A stretch of DNA of 64,000 bases. It comes from Haloquadratum walsbyi J07HQW1 (GTDB lineage Archaea > Halobacteriota > Halobacteria > Halobacteriales > Haloferacaceae). The stretch's first letter is position 1. The number at the start of each line of letters is the position of its first letter. Both the position numbers and the translations under genes were made by a program. The notes under the pieces are model-generated. The model searched no databases and had not been told where the DNA came from. It saw nothing but the letters and a program-made list of their open reading frames with translations. The stretch lies in assembly GCA_000415965.1 (NCBI GenBank), contig KE356560.1:3280201-3344200 (forward strand), in the 5' to 3' direction. This document shows, in pieces, positions 37,199-45,884 of the stretch.

Positions 37199-38526
37199 AA
37201 CACGACAATTGCACTACCGACACTCAGGACCGCGCCGATAAATGTTGCAGCTAGGTTAACCGTTTCATTGCCAATTCTATCACCTTCGACAGTTGCTCCG
37301 AGGATGCTGTCAGCTGTCATTCCAAGAAATCCAGCGATTCCGATTGCGATGCTTCCAGTGGCATCCACCGATGGAAACAGCCCAAAGGAGACAATACCGA
37401 TAATGAGCCCACCAAGAATACCAAATAATTCCCCTTGCCATGTTACCCCACCGTCAGTCCCTGGAGGCACTGGTGTCAATGTCGTAATCAATCGTGGGTT
37501 ATCGTACAGTCCACCAAGCTCTGATGAGAGCGTATCACTCAGTGCGGCAGCAATTGACCCAGCAAACGCATATTTGAATATTATCGGGTCACCGGGAATA
37601 ACAATTGACTCGCTTGCCGCAAAACAGATGACACATATAAGTGCAACAGCAGCATTGCCAAGAACATTGCCGGTCCCACGTGCACCCTCGTTTTCCTCTG
37701 CAATGCCCCGTTGCTTTTTTTCATCATATCGATATTTTGTCGAGAGTGCACCGATACTAAAGAAGCTAATAACCACAGCGAACCATCCAAATCCACCAAG
37801 AACGATGACAAGCAGACTCAGGAGAACCCCAGAAAGCATACCAGCGACTGATGCGGTTCCAAGCGCATAGGAAACGAATCCAAGAGCGGCTGTGACAGCC
37901 AGTGCTGCGCCAAGCTCAATTGCCCCAACATCACTACCGAGATACGAAAATAACCATAACAAGAGTCCACTCGTGAGCATGACAAGTGGGTCATCACGTT
38001 CAAAAAGCATCTCCCGAAGTAATGCCGCAACAAGTGCGCCAGCAGTCGCAAGAAAGACATACCGTGTGATAACTGGTTGAACTCCAATAACAGTCGCTGT
38101 TGCAAATTGTCCACCAACACCAGCAAGTGTCCCAGCAACAACAAACCCAGCAGTCCCGACAAATGGCTCATCAGATGTCTCAGCAATCAGTCGTTTGCCG
38201 AGGTTTCCATATGCAAGGATGAGAACCGATGCCACAAACAGCGCAACCGGGAGCCCGAGTTCTGTTGATAAAATTGCGAGTCCAGCGGCTGCAAGAGCAA
38301 ATCCCGCAAGTCCATTCAGTCGACCATCTTGCCTGTCACCGGGACGGGCAAATAATTCAAAAATCGGACCGTCGGTGATCAGGAATGCAGCGGTAATACC
38401 AACAGCAGCAAAGGGAGCGAATGCAGCCTGACCAAGCACCGGAGCGGTGACCGCCAAGGTTCCGATGAGGGCGAATCCACCAGCCCGTCGGAGCGTGGGT
38501 TGCACATACGCCGGTATCGGCGACAT
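37195..38526 (-). CDS. DUF92 integral membrane protein (VTE6-like prenyl-phosphate kinase family)
   Basis: A 443-residue protein with about 12 hydrophobic helices. The C-terminal half has the DUF92 signature: SIAAALSDTLSSELGGLYDN, then TPVPPGTDGGVTWQGELFGI and GFLGMTADSILGA. In plants and cyanobacteria the DUF92 protein VTE6 is a phytyl-phosphate kinase, and the family is related to CTP-dependent polyprenol/dolichol kinases. The N-terminal 190 residues add a further membrane domain absent from VTE6. It is co-transcribed with a GNAT gene (4 nt overlap), and its start is 150 bp from a divergent cis-prenyltransferase-family gene, which suggests a link with prenyl alcohol phosphates. Substrate unproven. 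Confidence 0.85.
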   Translation of the reverse strand: MSPIPAYVQPTLRRAGGFALIGTLAVTAPVLGQAAFAPFAAVGITAAFLITDGPIFELFARPGDRQDGRLNGLAGFALAAAGLAILSTELGLPVALFVASVLILAYGNLGKRLIAETSDEPFVGTAGFVVAGTLAGVGGQFATATVIGVQPVITRYVFLATAGALVAALLREMLFERDDPLVMLTSGLLLWLFSYLGSDVGAIELGAALAVTAALGFVSYALGTASVAGMLSGVLLSLLVIVLGGFGWFAVVISFFSIGALSTKYRYDEKKQRGIAEENEGARGTGNVLGNAAVALICVICFAASESIVIPGDPIIFKYAFAGSIAAALSDTLSSELGGLYDNPRLITTLTPVPPGTDGGVTWQGELFGILGGLIIGIVSFGLFPSVDATGSIAIGIAGFLGMTADSILGATVEGDRIGNETVNLAATFIGAVLSVGSAIVVL

Positions 38527-38678
38527 GTACTTAATGGTCCCGACACAGGTCTGTGCAGCGCATGCGGTTGTGAGCCGTGCACTACCCTACTGTGGGTGGT
38601 TTACTCGCGTCTCCTGGGTCTTGCTCTCGAAGCTGAGAAATCCTGAAACATATATTATTTGCTCTCAGTGATATCTAT

Positions 38679-39287
38679 GTGGGCATTTACGACTGGTATC
38701 TTGCACTCCGTCATCGATTTCATAATGCAGAGCCACCAGCGCATGTCGCTGTGGTCATCACTGAGCGGGATCTCCTCGAACAGAGTGCATATCAAACTCT
38801 CTCACAGTTTCTCAATTGGGCATTTGAATATGGTGCAACACGGGTAACGATCTCAGTGAGTGTTCTCGATGAGGCAGTAGTCCCAACGCTTGCCCGTGAG
38901 TTTCGCAATTTAACCACCCCACGATCAGTGGTTGTTCGCCAGCCTGATGATACCGAACCAGCAGATGCACCAATACAGGTCAACATCGGATTAGGTGGGA
39001 AACGTGAATTTGCAGCAGCTGTCCGTCAGATTGCTAAAGCGGTTGATGATGGATCAATCGACCCAGAGACGGTCGATGCTGACACAATCGAAAAGCGACT
39101 TGTTTTTGCTGATGAGCCGGATTTAGTGATTAAAACTGGGGCTGAACGGCTCTCTGATTTCCTTATTTGGCAGTCGGTTTACTCAGAGTTGTATTTTACA
39201 GATGTCAATTGGCGGGATTTCCGCCGTCGTGACTATCTCCGCGCAGTGATTGATTATCAGAATCGTCAGCGACGATTTGGGCAATAA
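38679..39287 (+). CDS. cis-Prenyltransferase-family protein lacking the catalytic DGNRR motif (NgBR/Nus1-like)
   Basis: A 202-residue paralogue of undecaprenyl diphosphate synthase. The N-terminal substrate loop that should read DGNRR is HVAVVITERDLLEQSAY, so the catalytic Asp is lost. Later motifs survive in modified form: QVNIGLGGKREFAAAVRQIA, DLVIKTGAERLSDFLIWQSV and YSELYFTDVNWRDF. The last residues, YQNRQRRFGQ, keep the RxG motif that UppS enzymes use to bind the diphosphate. Starts at GTG (38679). In eukaryotes such catalytically silent subunits (NgBR, Nus1) provide RxG to a catalytic partner. The convergent neighbour, 65 bp away, is a catalytic family member lacking RxG, so they are probably two subunits of one enzyme. 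Confidence 0.85.
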   Translation: MGIYDWYLALRHRFHNAEPPAHVAVVITERDLLEQSAYQTLSQFLNWAFEYGATRVTISVSVLDEAVVPTLAREFRNLTTPRSVVVRQPDDTEPADAPIQVNIGLGGKREFAAAVRQIAKAVDDGSIDPETVDADTIEKRLVFADEPDLVIKTGAERLSDFLIWQSVYSELYFTDVNWRDFRRRDYLRAVIDYQNRQRRFGQ

Positions 39288-39352
39288 TGCAACCAAGTGG
39301 ACCCTGAGTTCTCAAGTTCCTCAGTTTCTGAGTGCCCGAGTTGTCAGCGAGT

Positions 39353-40306
39353 TCAATCGGCACGATCAACTGACTCAGCTGGCGGCTCACGCTGTCGGGA
39401 AAGTTCAGCAGACACTTCACGGGCACCTGTTGGAGAAAGTTGCTCTCGAAGTCGTCCTGCAACTTGGCGTGCATCCTCAATCTCAGTCTTCGCAACAGCT
39501 CTGACGAGTGCAACAGCACGTTCAGTGCGTGATTGACGCCATGATTCCTCTCGTGACTCATATGTGCGAATTCCCCGCAGAAAGTCTGTTTTTGAAAACT
39601 CCGGCCAATATGGCGCACAGAAGTACACAGCTGCCTCATTTCCATTTGCATGCCACGGGAGAAAATTGGATGTCCGTTCATCACCGCCTGTTCGAACAAT
39701 CAAATCGACATCGCGCGTTGTATGTCTTGAGAGTCTACATTCAACCGTTTTGACGTCAACTGCGGATGGCTCAAGCTCACCGGCGTCGACATCGTGTGCA
39801 ACACTACGAGCAGCACGGAGGAGTTCAGAACGACCGCCGTACGCCAGCGCGATATTAAGCCGAAAACCATCGTAAGTAGCAGTCTGTGATTCAGCGTACT
39901 CAACAGCAGTCTGGACTCGCTGTGGCAGTCGCTCAATATCACCAATTGCCCCGATTCGGACATGGTTTTCATGCGTCCGTTCAGCGTCAGCAAACTCATA
40001 CAGTTTTGACTCAATAAGATCGAAAAGCGGCTGAAGTTCTGCATCTGGGCGATTAAAGTTCTCTGTTGAAAATGCATAGAGGGTTAATTCTTCGATCCCA
40101 AGTTCCTCACACCACTCAAGCACACGCTCTGTTGTTTGTGCGCCTTCACGATGACCCTCATGAGCATCATTCCCCTGTTTTCTCGCATACCGACGATTCC
40201 CGTCTTGGATAATAGCAACGTGCGTCGGTCCCTCTGATATTTGACGCCGAAGTGCTCGCCCATAGGCGCGCTGTATAACATCACGGACACGCCGAAACAT
40301 ACTCAT
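39353..40306 (-). CDS. uppS: cis-Prenyltransferase catalytic subunit (UppS family)
   Basis: A 317-residue enzyme that extends an allylic diphosphate with cis isoprene units to form the polyprenyl/dolichyl phosphate carrier for glycosylation. Motifs: HVAIIQDGNRRYARKQG (catalytic Asp), LTLYAFSTENFNRPDAELQP, LNIALAYGGRSELLRAA and DLIVRTGGDERTSNFLPWHA, then YWPEFSKTDF. After this, where UppS enzymes end with RRFGG, it reads GIRTYESREESWRQSRTE and continues into a 60-residue helical tail, so the RxG motif is missing. The start is set at 40306 (MSMFRRVRD); 40300 is possible. The convergent paralogue supplies RRFG. Confidence 0.93.
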   Translation of the reverse strand: MSMFRRVRDVIQRAYGRALRRQISEGPTHVAIIQDGNRRYARKQGNDAHEGHREGAQTTERVLEWCEELGIEELTLYAFSTENFNRPDAELQPLFDLIESKLYEFADAERTHENHVRIGAIGDIERLPQRVQTAVEYAESQTATYDGFRLNIALAYGGRSELLRAARSVAHDVDAGELEPSAVDVKTVECRLSRHTTRDVDLIVRTGGDERTSNFLPWHANGNEAAVYFCAPYWPEFSKTDFLRGIRTYESREESWRQSRTERAVALVRAVAKTEIEDARQVAGRLREQLSPTGAREVSAELSRQREPPAESVDRAD

Positions 40307-40445
40307 ATGCAATGATGCTGGTTTGTATGTGTCTTCTGTTTTATTTTCTCACAAAACAATAGTATGCTGATATCATTCAGAGTATCAATATGCACATTAA
40401 CAAGTGTGAATGGTAACATGAGCCAAGCTACCCCTCCCATGTTGT

Positions 40446-40562
40446 CAGTTGTTGGCAATTTTGTTTCTGTATCCGAAGCTGCGGCGGAACGCGTCACCGG
40501 GCGTTCCGTTGAAGTAGGTGTGTGGGTTCGGAGAGACACAATGGTCAGATTGCCAACGACTG
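40446..40562. repeat. MITE-like element, copy 1
   Basis: Terminal inverted repeats CAGTTGTTGGCAAT (40446-40459) and ATTGCCAACGACTG (40549-40562; 13 of 14 pair) bound a 117 bp segment with an inner perfect palindrome GGAACGC-GTCACCGG-GCGTTCC. The right part (GTTCGGAGAGACACAATGGTCA) recurs in diverged form at 57245-57264, where the same layout is found. No coding capacity. The remaining bases of 40307-40642 show no gene. Confidence 0.6.
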
Positions 40563-40642
40563 TTGTGTGATATTGAGAGCATGAGAACAACATACTGCTG
40601 GAGTGCGAGTGATACTTACTTTATCAGTTCATATATTCAATC

Positions 40643-41041
40643 ATGACCGATTCTGTCGATGAGGATCTCTATCAGCGAACGATGGCTCTCATTGAGCCTG
40701 GTGAGATTGATCTTGTGGGGGCAATCGTCCATACGAGTCTCACTGGCGACGAAGATCTTGAGATGCAAGAGCTCACTGTAAGCATTAATGAATGTCTTGC
40801 GACTCACGCCGGAAAGGGAGAGACGTATATCTATGCCGGGAATGACTCTTCAGAGTTTGCTTCAAATCAGTTTCAAGGGCTTACACTCGACGATGAGTCA
40901 TTTGTCTGGGAGTGTCAACAGCTTCTTCGCGAGGGAACATTCGATCTCGTGTTCTATTATGAAGCTGGACCAACGCAAACGGCTGTTGCAGATGATCTTG
41001 AATCAATCGAAAACGTGAATAATGTAACAACAGTCCCATAA
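40643..41041 (+). CDS. DUF5778 family protein
   Basis: A 132-residue acidic soluble protein, beginning MTDSVDEDLYQRTMALIEPG and containing GNDSSEFASNQFQGLTLDDE and FVWECQQLLREGTFDLVFYY. I recognise it as the haloarchaeal DUF5778 family. The fold looks alpha/beta; function unknown. It is upstream of the heme gene cluster on the same strand but 158 bp apart, so co-transcription is not certain. Confidence 0.82.
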   Translation: MTDSVDEDLYQRTMALIEPGEIDLVGAIVHTSLTGDEDLEMQELTVSINECLATHAGKGETYIYAGNDSSEFASNQFQGLTLDDESFVWECQQLLREGTFDLVFYYEAGPTQTAVADDLESIENVNNVTTVP

Positions 41042-41199
41042 TCAGAATCAGAATTATCTCGTATCTTCTATCAAATATCAGAATATATCGTGATGAGTAA
41101 CACTTCCTTCGTCCGAACGTTATTTTTTACTCCATTTCGCCGATGGGATCGCTCATCGATGTATATGTGTTTATCCTCACTGAATGTTGAGAGCCATAT

Positions 41200-42318
41200 A
41201 TGACGAAGACACGGGGGGACGAACACGCCAGCGCTACTGAAAATGCTGACACATCCGATGAGACGGATGATATCACGCTGTCATCAATCGATCGTGCTAT
41301 TATCAATGGATTTCAGGGTGGGTTTCCAGTCATCAATCGCCCATTCGAACCAGCTGCAGCGGCGTTGACAGACCGCGGCGTCGATATCACACCAGAGAAA
41401 CTTTTGAATCGAATCCAGCGACTCGATGAGACTGATGTGTTAAGCCGGTTTGGTGCATTGGTGAATGCAGAAGAGATCGGCGGGACAGCAACGCTAGTTG
41501 CGATGCATGCCCCCGAGAGTCGATTTGATGCGATTGCTAATGCGGTCAATGACTATCGCGAGGTCGCACATAATTACGAACGTGAACATCCGCATCTCAA
41601 TATGTGGTTTGTTGTCAGTGTTGCGGACGCTAATCAGGTTGAGACAGTCCTCAACAAAATTGAGCAAGAAACAGGACAAGAGACATACAATATGCCAAAA
41701 CAACAGGAATTCCGCGTTGAGGCGAAATTTCTCGTTGACGGTCCTATCCCGAACGGTGATATCGATTGCTCAGATGTTGGTCCGACACCAGCCCCAATAG
41801 ATCGACGAGCGCTGACCCCTGCAGAACGAGATCTAATCGTTGAGATTCAAGGAGGATTACCGATTACTGAAACACCATATCATGACGTTGCTGACGCCAT
41901 TGAGATGAGTCCGTCATGGGTAGTTGAAACAATCGCTCGATTTAATGCTGAGGGCAAGATTCGGCGGGTTGGTGTGGTTCCGAATCATTACTCACTTGGA
42001 TACACCGAAAATGGAATGACAGTCTGGGATGTTCCTGATGCACAACTTGAAACGGTCGGTCCGGCGGTTGCCTCACTCCCATTTGTAACACACTGCTATC
42101 ACCGACCGCGACACGATGATGTTTGGTCATATAATTTCTTTGCGATGACACATGGTCGTTCAGTTGAGGAAAGTGAAAGGCGTATCCAAACAATCCGTGA
42201 AACAATGAACGAACACTGGGAAGTCACTGACGATGATTGGGATTCATTGTTTTCAACGCAGATTTTAAAGAAAACAGGTATTCGACTTGATGAGCGTGCA
42301 ACTGCGAATACAGCATAA
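41200..42318 (+). CDS. Siroheme decarboxylase, AhbA-AhbB fusion
   Basis: A 372-residue protein made of two homologous halves, each an Lrp/AsnC-like helix-turn-helix plus ligand domain as in AhbA and AhbB. Half one (residues 25-185): IDRAIINGFQGGFPVINRPF and HNYEREHPHLNMWFVVS. Half two (from about 200): RDLIVEIQGGLPITETPYHD, GKIRRVGVVPNHYSLGYTEN and THCYHRPRHDDVWSYNFFAM. AhbA and AhbB form a heterodimer that decarboxylates siroheme to didecarboxysiroheme in the archaeal heme pathway; here they are one chain. The His-rich HCYHRPRH region fits the active site. Downstream genes encode precorrin-2 dehydrogenase and HemA, which supports the assignment. Confidence 0.88.
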   Translation: MTKTRGDEHASATENADTSDETDDITLSSIDRAIINGFQGGFPVINRPFEPAAAALTDRGVDITPEKLLNRIQRLDETDVLSRFGALVNAEEIGGTATLVAMHAPESRFDAIANAVNDYREVAHNYEREHPHLNMWFVVSVADANQVETVLNKIEQETGQETYNMPKQQEFRVEAKFLVDGPIPNGDIDCSDVGPTPAPIDRRALTPAERDLIVEIQGGLPITETPYHDVADAIEMSPSWVVETIARFNAEGKIRRVGVVPNHYSLGYTENGMTVWDVPDAQLETVGPAVASLPFVTHCYHRPRHDDVWSYNFFAMTHGRSVEESERRIQTIRETMNEHWEVTDDDWDSLFSTQILKKTGIRLDERATANTA

Positions 42319-42414
42319 TAGAATGTCACACATGCAACTGCGCATGATTAAAAAAGAGTGTGACAGTCCGATATCAATCGTCGAAAAAACAAAGCAAGGA
42401 CACACAGCAAACGA

Positions 42415-43086
42415 ATGATTCCATTGTACCACGACTTTACTGAAGAACGGGTCATGATCTTTGGTGGCGGCTCTGTTGGTGCACGGAAAGCACGGCGATT
42501 TAGCTCTGAAGCCCACGTTATCGTGATTAGTCCGACATTTACCGAAGACAGCTTTGATACTGCAACTCTAGTCCGTGCCGCACCATCACCACCAGATGTC
42601 GATGGATGGATTACGCGAGCGGATCCAGCACTTGTCGTCGCTGCGACAGACAATGATGAACTTAATGATAGTATTGCAGATAGTGCACACAATAATGAGC
42701 TTCTCCTCAATCGTGCTGACCGATCAACAGCAAGTGGCGAGAAGGATCGTATGTCGCCCACAGCGTATGATGTTATACTTCCAGCGACTGTCGCGGATCG
42801 TCCCGTTCAGGTTAGTATTTCGACTGGTGGTCGAAGCCCGGCGCTCGCAAAGTATCTTCGAGAACAGATAGAAGCCGAGATTGAATCCGCCGGTGCAATG
42901 GCGACTCTCACCGCTGACCTTCGCGCCGAACTTCGGGAACGTGACTGTAGTCCATCGGCGCGTCGTGATGCGATTCGTGCGGTCGTTCGTGATCCAGACG
43001 TTTGGAAGGGTTTACGTACGGGGGAAATTAATCCACGCCAAGAGGCAACGCGCGTGATACGTAACACGATGGGAGATGAACGATGA
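42415..43086 (+). CDS. Precorrin-2 dehydrogenase (SirC/CysG N-terminal type)
   Basis: A 223-residue enzyme that oxidises precorrin-2 to sirohydrochlorin with NAD, the step before siroheme. The N-terminal Rossmann motif is VMIFGGGSVGARKARRFSSE; LVVAATDNDELNDSIADSA and the CysG-type catalytic region DVILPATVADRPVQVSISTG with GRSPALAKYLREQIE follow. The C-terminal helical domain is typical. Its stop overlaps the hemA start (ATGA), so the two are translationally coupled. Iron insertion may be done by this or another protein. Confidence 0.9.
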   Translation: MIPLYHDFTEERVMIFGGGSVGARKARRFSSEAHVIVISPTFTEDSFDTATLVRAAPSPPDVDGWITRADPALVVAATDNDELNDSIADSAHNNELLLNRADRSTASGEKDRMSPTAYDVILPATVADRPVQVSISTGGRSPALAKYLREQIEAEIESAGAMATLTADLRAELRERDCSPSARRDAIRAVVRDPDVWKGLRTGEINPRQEATRVIRNTMGDER

Positions 43087-44447
43087 ACACAGGGGTCATT
43101 TGTGGTGTGCGAGTTTCCCACAACCGTGCAAGCGTTGAAGAGATTGAATTAGCAGGTCAAAGAGATAGTCGAACTGTCATGGAGACGCTCCTCACGCGCA
43201 ACGGAATCATCGAGTCATTCGCTATTCAGACATGCAATCGATCAGAAGCATATGTTGTTGCCGATAGTGCAGCTGCAGGTCGGCGTGCCCTCGCAAGTTT
43301 TGCACCCGATGTGCGTGATGGTGCTGTCGTTGAGATGTCTCATGAAGAGAGTCTCCGGCATTTGCTCCGGGTAGCGACTGGGCTCGAATCACTCGTCTTG
43401 GGTGAGGATCAGATTCTTGGACAATTCAAGCGTGCTGTTGAGGCAGCTCGCGGGATTGGCGCACTTGGTCCGATGTTGGAGGCTGGCGTCACAAAGGCAA
43501 TTCATGTTGGTGAGCGAGCACGGAATGAGACCTCAATTAATGAAGGTGCGGTTTCGATTGGATCTGCGGCTGTCCGGCTGGCTGAGCAGTCAGTTGGGCT
43601 TGATAATCGGAAGGCACTCGTCATTGGCGCTGGTGAGATGGGCTCATTGATTGCTGAGTCACTGGCGTCAACAAGCGTCTCCGAGGTTATTATTGCAAAT
43701 CGGACTATCGAAAACGCTGAGTCAATCGCTGAGACGATTAATAGTGCATCTTATGCGGTCTCACTTGAGGCTCTGACAGAGGTACTTACCGACGCTTCGA
43801 TCATCATGACTGCAACGGGCTATCCAGAGTATCTAATTGAGCCTGCAGATATTGATGATGCTGGTGAGACTTTTATCATCGATCTTGCACAGCCCCGAAA
43901 CGTGCATCCAGCGATTGCCGATATTGAGAACGCCATTGTGCAAGATATTGATGCGCTTGAGTCGATTACACAGGAAACAGAGGCATCTCGAGAGGCTGCT
44001 GCACGAGAAGTTGATGCAATGATTGATGAGGAGTTTGACCGGCTTCTTGAATCATACAAGCGCCAGCGAGCTGATGAGGCAATCAGTGGAATGTATGAAG
44101 CCGCAGAGCACGTCAAACGACGCGAAGTTGAAACAGCACTCGAAAAGCTGGAGACGCAGGGGACACTGACAGAGAGCCAGCGTGAGACGATCTCGTCGAT
44201 GGCAGATGCGCTGGTCAATCAGTTACTTGCTGCACCGACAAAGAGTCTCCGAGATGCGGCTGCTGAGGATGATTGGACGACGATTCAGACCGCAATGACG
44301 CTTTTTGACCCCGATTTCGGTGGGAATACACCACAACCGGATCGTCCTGATGATATCCCACGAGCAGCCGAGCGTGGGGATATTTCGGGTGATGACCTTC
44401 CTGATGACGTGCCGAATCATGTTGCAGAAAAGATTTCTGATGGGTGA
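43083..44447 (+). CDS. hemA: Glutamyl-tRNA reductase
   Basis: A 454-residue HemA, reducing glutamyl-tRNA(Glu) to glutamate-1-semialdehyde, the first committed step of tetrapyrrole synthesis. The catalytic Cys is in SFAIQTCNRSEAYVVAD (near residue 54); the region GLESLVLGEDQILGQFKRAV follows, then the NADPH-binding ALVIGAGEMGSLIAESLAST and the C-terminal dimerisation helices (RREVETALEKLETQGTLTES). An acidic C-terminal extension of about 40 residues is haloarchaeal. It overlaps the dehydrogenase gene by 4 nt. Identification is strong. Confidence 0.97.
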   Translation: MNTGVICGVRVSHNRASVEEIELAGQRDSRTVMETLLTRNGIIESFAIQTCNRSEAYVVADSAAAGRRALASFAPDVRDGAVVEMSHEESLRHLLRVATGLESLVLGEDQILGQFKRAVEAARGIGALGPMLEAGVTKAIHVGERARNETSINEGAVSIGSAAVRLAEQSVGLDNRKALVIGAGEMGSLIAESLASTSVSEVIIANRTIENAESIAETINSASYAVSLEALTEVLTDASIIMTATGYPEYLIEPADIDDAGETFIIDLAQPRNVHPAIADIENAIVQDIDALESITQETEASREAAAREVDAMIDEEFDRLLESYKRQRADEAISGMYEAAEHVKRREVETALEKLETQGTLTESQRETISSMADALVNQLLAAPTKSLRDAAAEDDWTTIQTAMTLFDPDFGGNTPQPDRPDDIPRAAERGDISGDDLPDDVPNHVAEKISDG

Positions 44448-44747
44448 ACGAAACACACTGATCGGCATTGGGAGAGACAGTCTTTTAATGCGTGCGCCAC
44501 GATTTGAAGAGAATTATATGTCAGAAATTTTTCTCTCACAAAACGAATAATCAAAACGAAACTGACTCAGACAATTATTTTCCCATTGGTTGATTCAGCT
44601 GATGAACATCACATTCGAATTCATATGTGTCATGTTCGTGTATGATTGCATTTTGCATTTGCGTACTCGCTTTCGTTACTGTGTATTGATTGCTGAATGG
44701 TCAGGCGAACGATTATTCAGGTGGGAACGCGTAGGAACGATTATTGA
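44448..44747. other. Intergenic stretch, no gene
   Basis: About 300 bp, AT-rich, with no frame that resembles a protein. The promoter of the pterin dehydratase gene should lie near its 3' end; GAACGATTATT is repeated there (44707-44717 and 44735-44745), a short direct repeat possibly acting as a control site. Confidence 0.4.
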
Positions 44748-45023
44748 ATGACTGCATTATTATCTGATGATGAAATTGAGGCTGCTCTTCCGTCAGAATG
44801 GGAACGCGACGGTGATAAAATCGTCCGAACATATGATTTTGATGCGTATCTTCCTGGCGTCGAATTTGTGTCAGCGATTGGCGAAATTGCCGAAGATGCG
44901 TTTCATCATCCGGAGATCATTCTTCGATATGCCGAGGTTGAGGTTCAACTGACGACACATGATGCTGGTGGGATCACTGAAAATGATACTGATCTTGCAG
45001 CACGGTTTGATGAGGCTTATTGA
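44748..45023 (+). CDS. phhB: 4a-Hydroxytetrahydrobiopterin dehydratase
   Basis: A 91-residue pterin-4a-carbinolamine dehydratase (PCD/DCoH). It recycles the pterin cofactor after aromatic amino-acid hydroxylation, or acts on other pterins. The active-site motif is AFHHPEI (near residues 46-52), and VQLTTHDAGGIT with the downstream NDTDLAARFD complete the family pattern. Length is normal. It is an isolated small gene 42 bp before a HAD hydrolase gene and may be co-transcribed with it. No phenylalanine hydroxylase is nearby. Confidence 0.92.
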   Translation: MTALLSDDEIEAALPSEWERDGDKIVRTYDFDAYLPGVEFVSAIGEIAEDAFHHPEIILRYAEVEVQLTTHDAGGITENDTDLAARFDEAY

Positions 45024-45065
45024 AGCACATGCAGAAACCGATATGACTACTCAGTTCAATAAATA

Positions 45066-45830
45066 ATGAGTGAGACAGAATCTGAGGTCACCGGGGATGA
45101 CAGAGGGTTGAGTCGGGCACTATCGACATCGACAGCAACGAAGCACTCTGAATCGAATCTTGTTGCCACCGACTACGATTTCTGGCTGTTCGATTTCGAC
45201 GGGACGATTGTTGATGTCGAGTGGGGATATACCCGTTCTGTGTTCGATCGTGTCGGCAGTCAACTTGGTATCTCATTTAGTGATGATGAAGCTGAGCAAC
45301 TCTGGCATGGTCTTGGTGACCCGCGGAATACGCAGATTCAAAACATGGGGATAGACCCGGACACGTTCTGGTCGGTCTTACACGAGGTCGAGGACCCAAT
45401 GGCTCGAGCGGAGGCAACATATCTCCACGAGGATGCAGCAGTGCTTCTCACCGAGCTACATGCGGCGAATATACCGATTGGGGTTGTGACACACTGTCAG
45501 TCATTTCTTGCTCAACCAGTGGTCGAGCATCTTGACATCGGGGACTGGTTCGATGCCTTCGTGACCTGTACGTCTGAGTTAGGATGGAAGCCAGATCCAA
45601 ACCCGGTTTATCACGCCATAGAATCACTTGGAAAGGACTCCTCAACACCTGTAACCGGAACCGGGGTACTCGCTGGTGATGCACCGAGTGATGTTGGAGC
45701 TGCGTGGAATGCTGGACTTGCAGGTCTCCACGTTGAACGACACTCACCGGAACAACGTGGTCGCTGTGTGCTTGGCGATTATCGCGTGGACTCACTCGAT
45801 GTAATATCGCATCAGAATTCTATCCAGTGA
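45066..45830 (+). CDS. HAD-superfamily hydrolase
   Basis: A 254-residue HAD phosphatase with a 35-residue acidic, Ser/Thr-rich N-terminal extension. Motif I is LFDFDGTIVDVEWG (nucleophile Asp near residue 43), motif II VVTHC, the Lys motif ELGWKPDPNPVY and motif IV VLAGDAPSDVGAAW. The helical cap resembles phosphoglycolate phosphatases. The substrate is unknown. An internal Met does not offer a shorter start before motif I, though a GTG or other start near residue 30 is possible. It follows phhB on the same strand. Confidence 0.85.
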   Translation: MSETESEVTGDDRGLSRALSTSTATKHSESNLVATDYDFWLFDFDGTIVDVEWGYTRSVFDRVGSQLGISFSDDEAEQLWHGLGDPRNTQIQNMGIDPDTFWSVLHEVEDPMARAEATYLHEDAAVLLTELHAANIPIGVVTHCQSFLAQPVVEHLDIGDWFDAFVTCTSELGWKPDPNPVYHAIESLGKDSSTPVTGTGVLAGDAPSDVGAAWNAGLAGLHVERHSPEQRGRCVLGDYRVDSLDVISHQNSIQ

Positions 45831-45884
45831 TGAGAGGATACAAACGAGTATATTACAGGTGTTCTTAGCTATCGCTTGGAGCTT

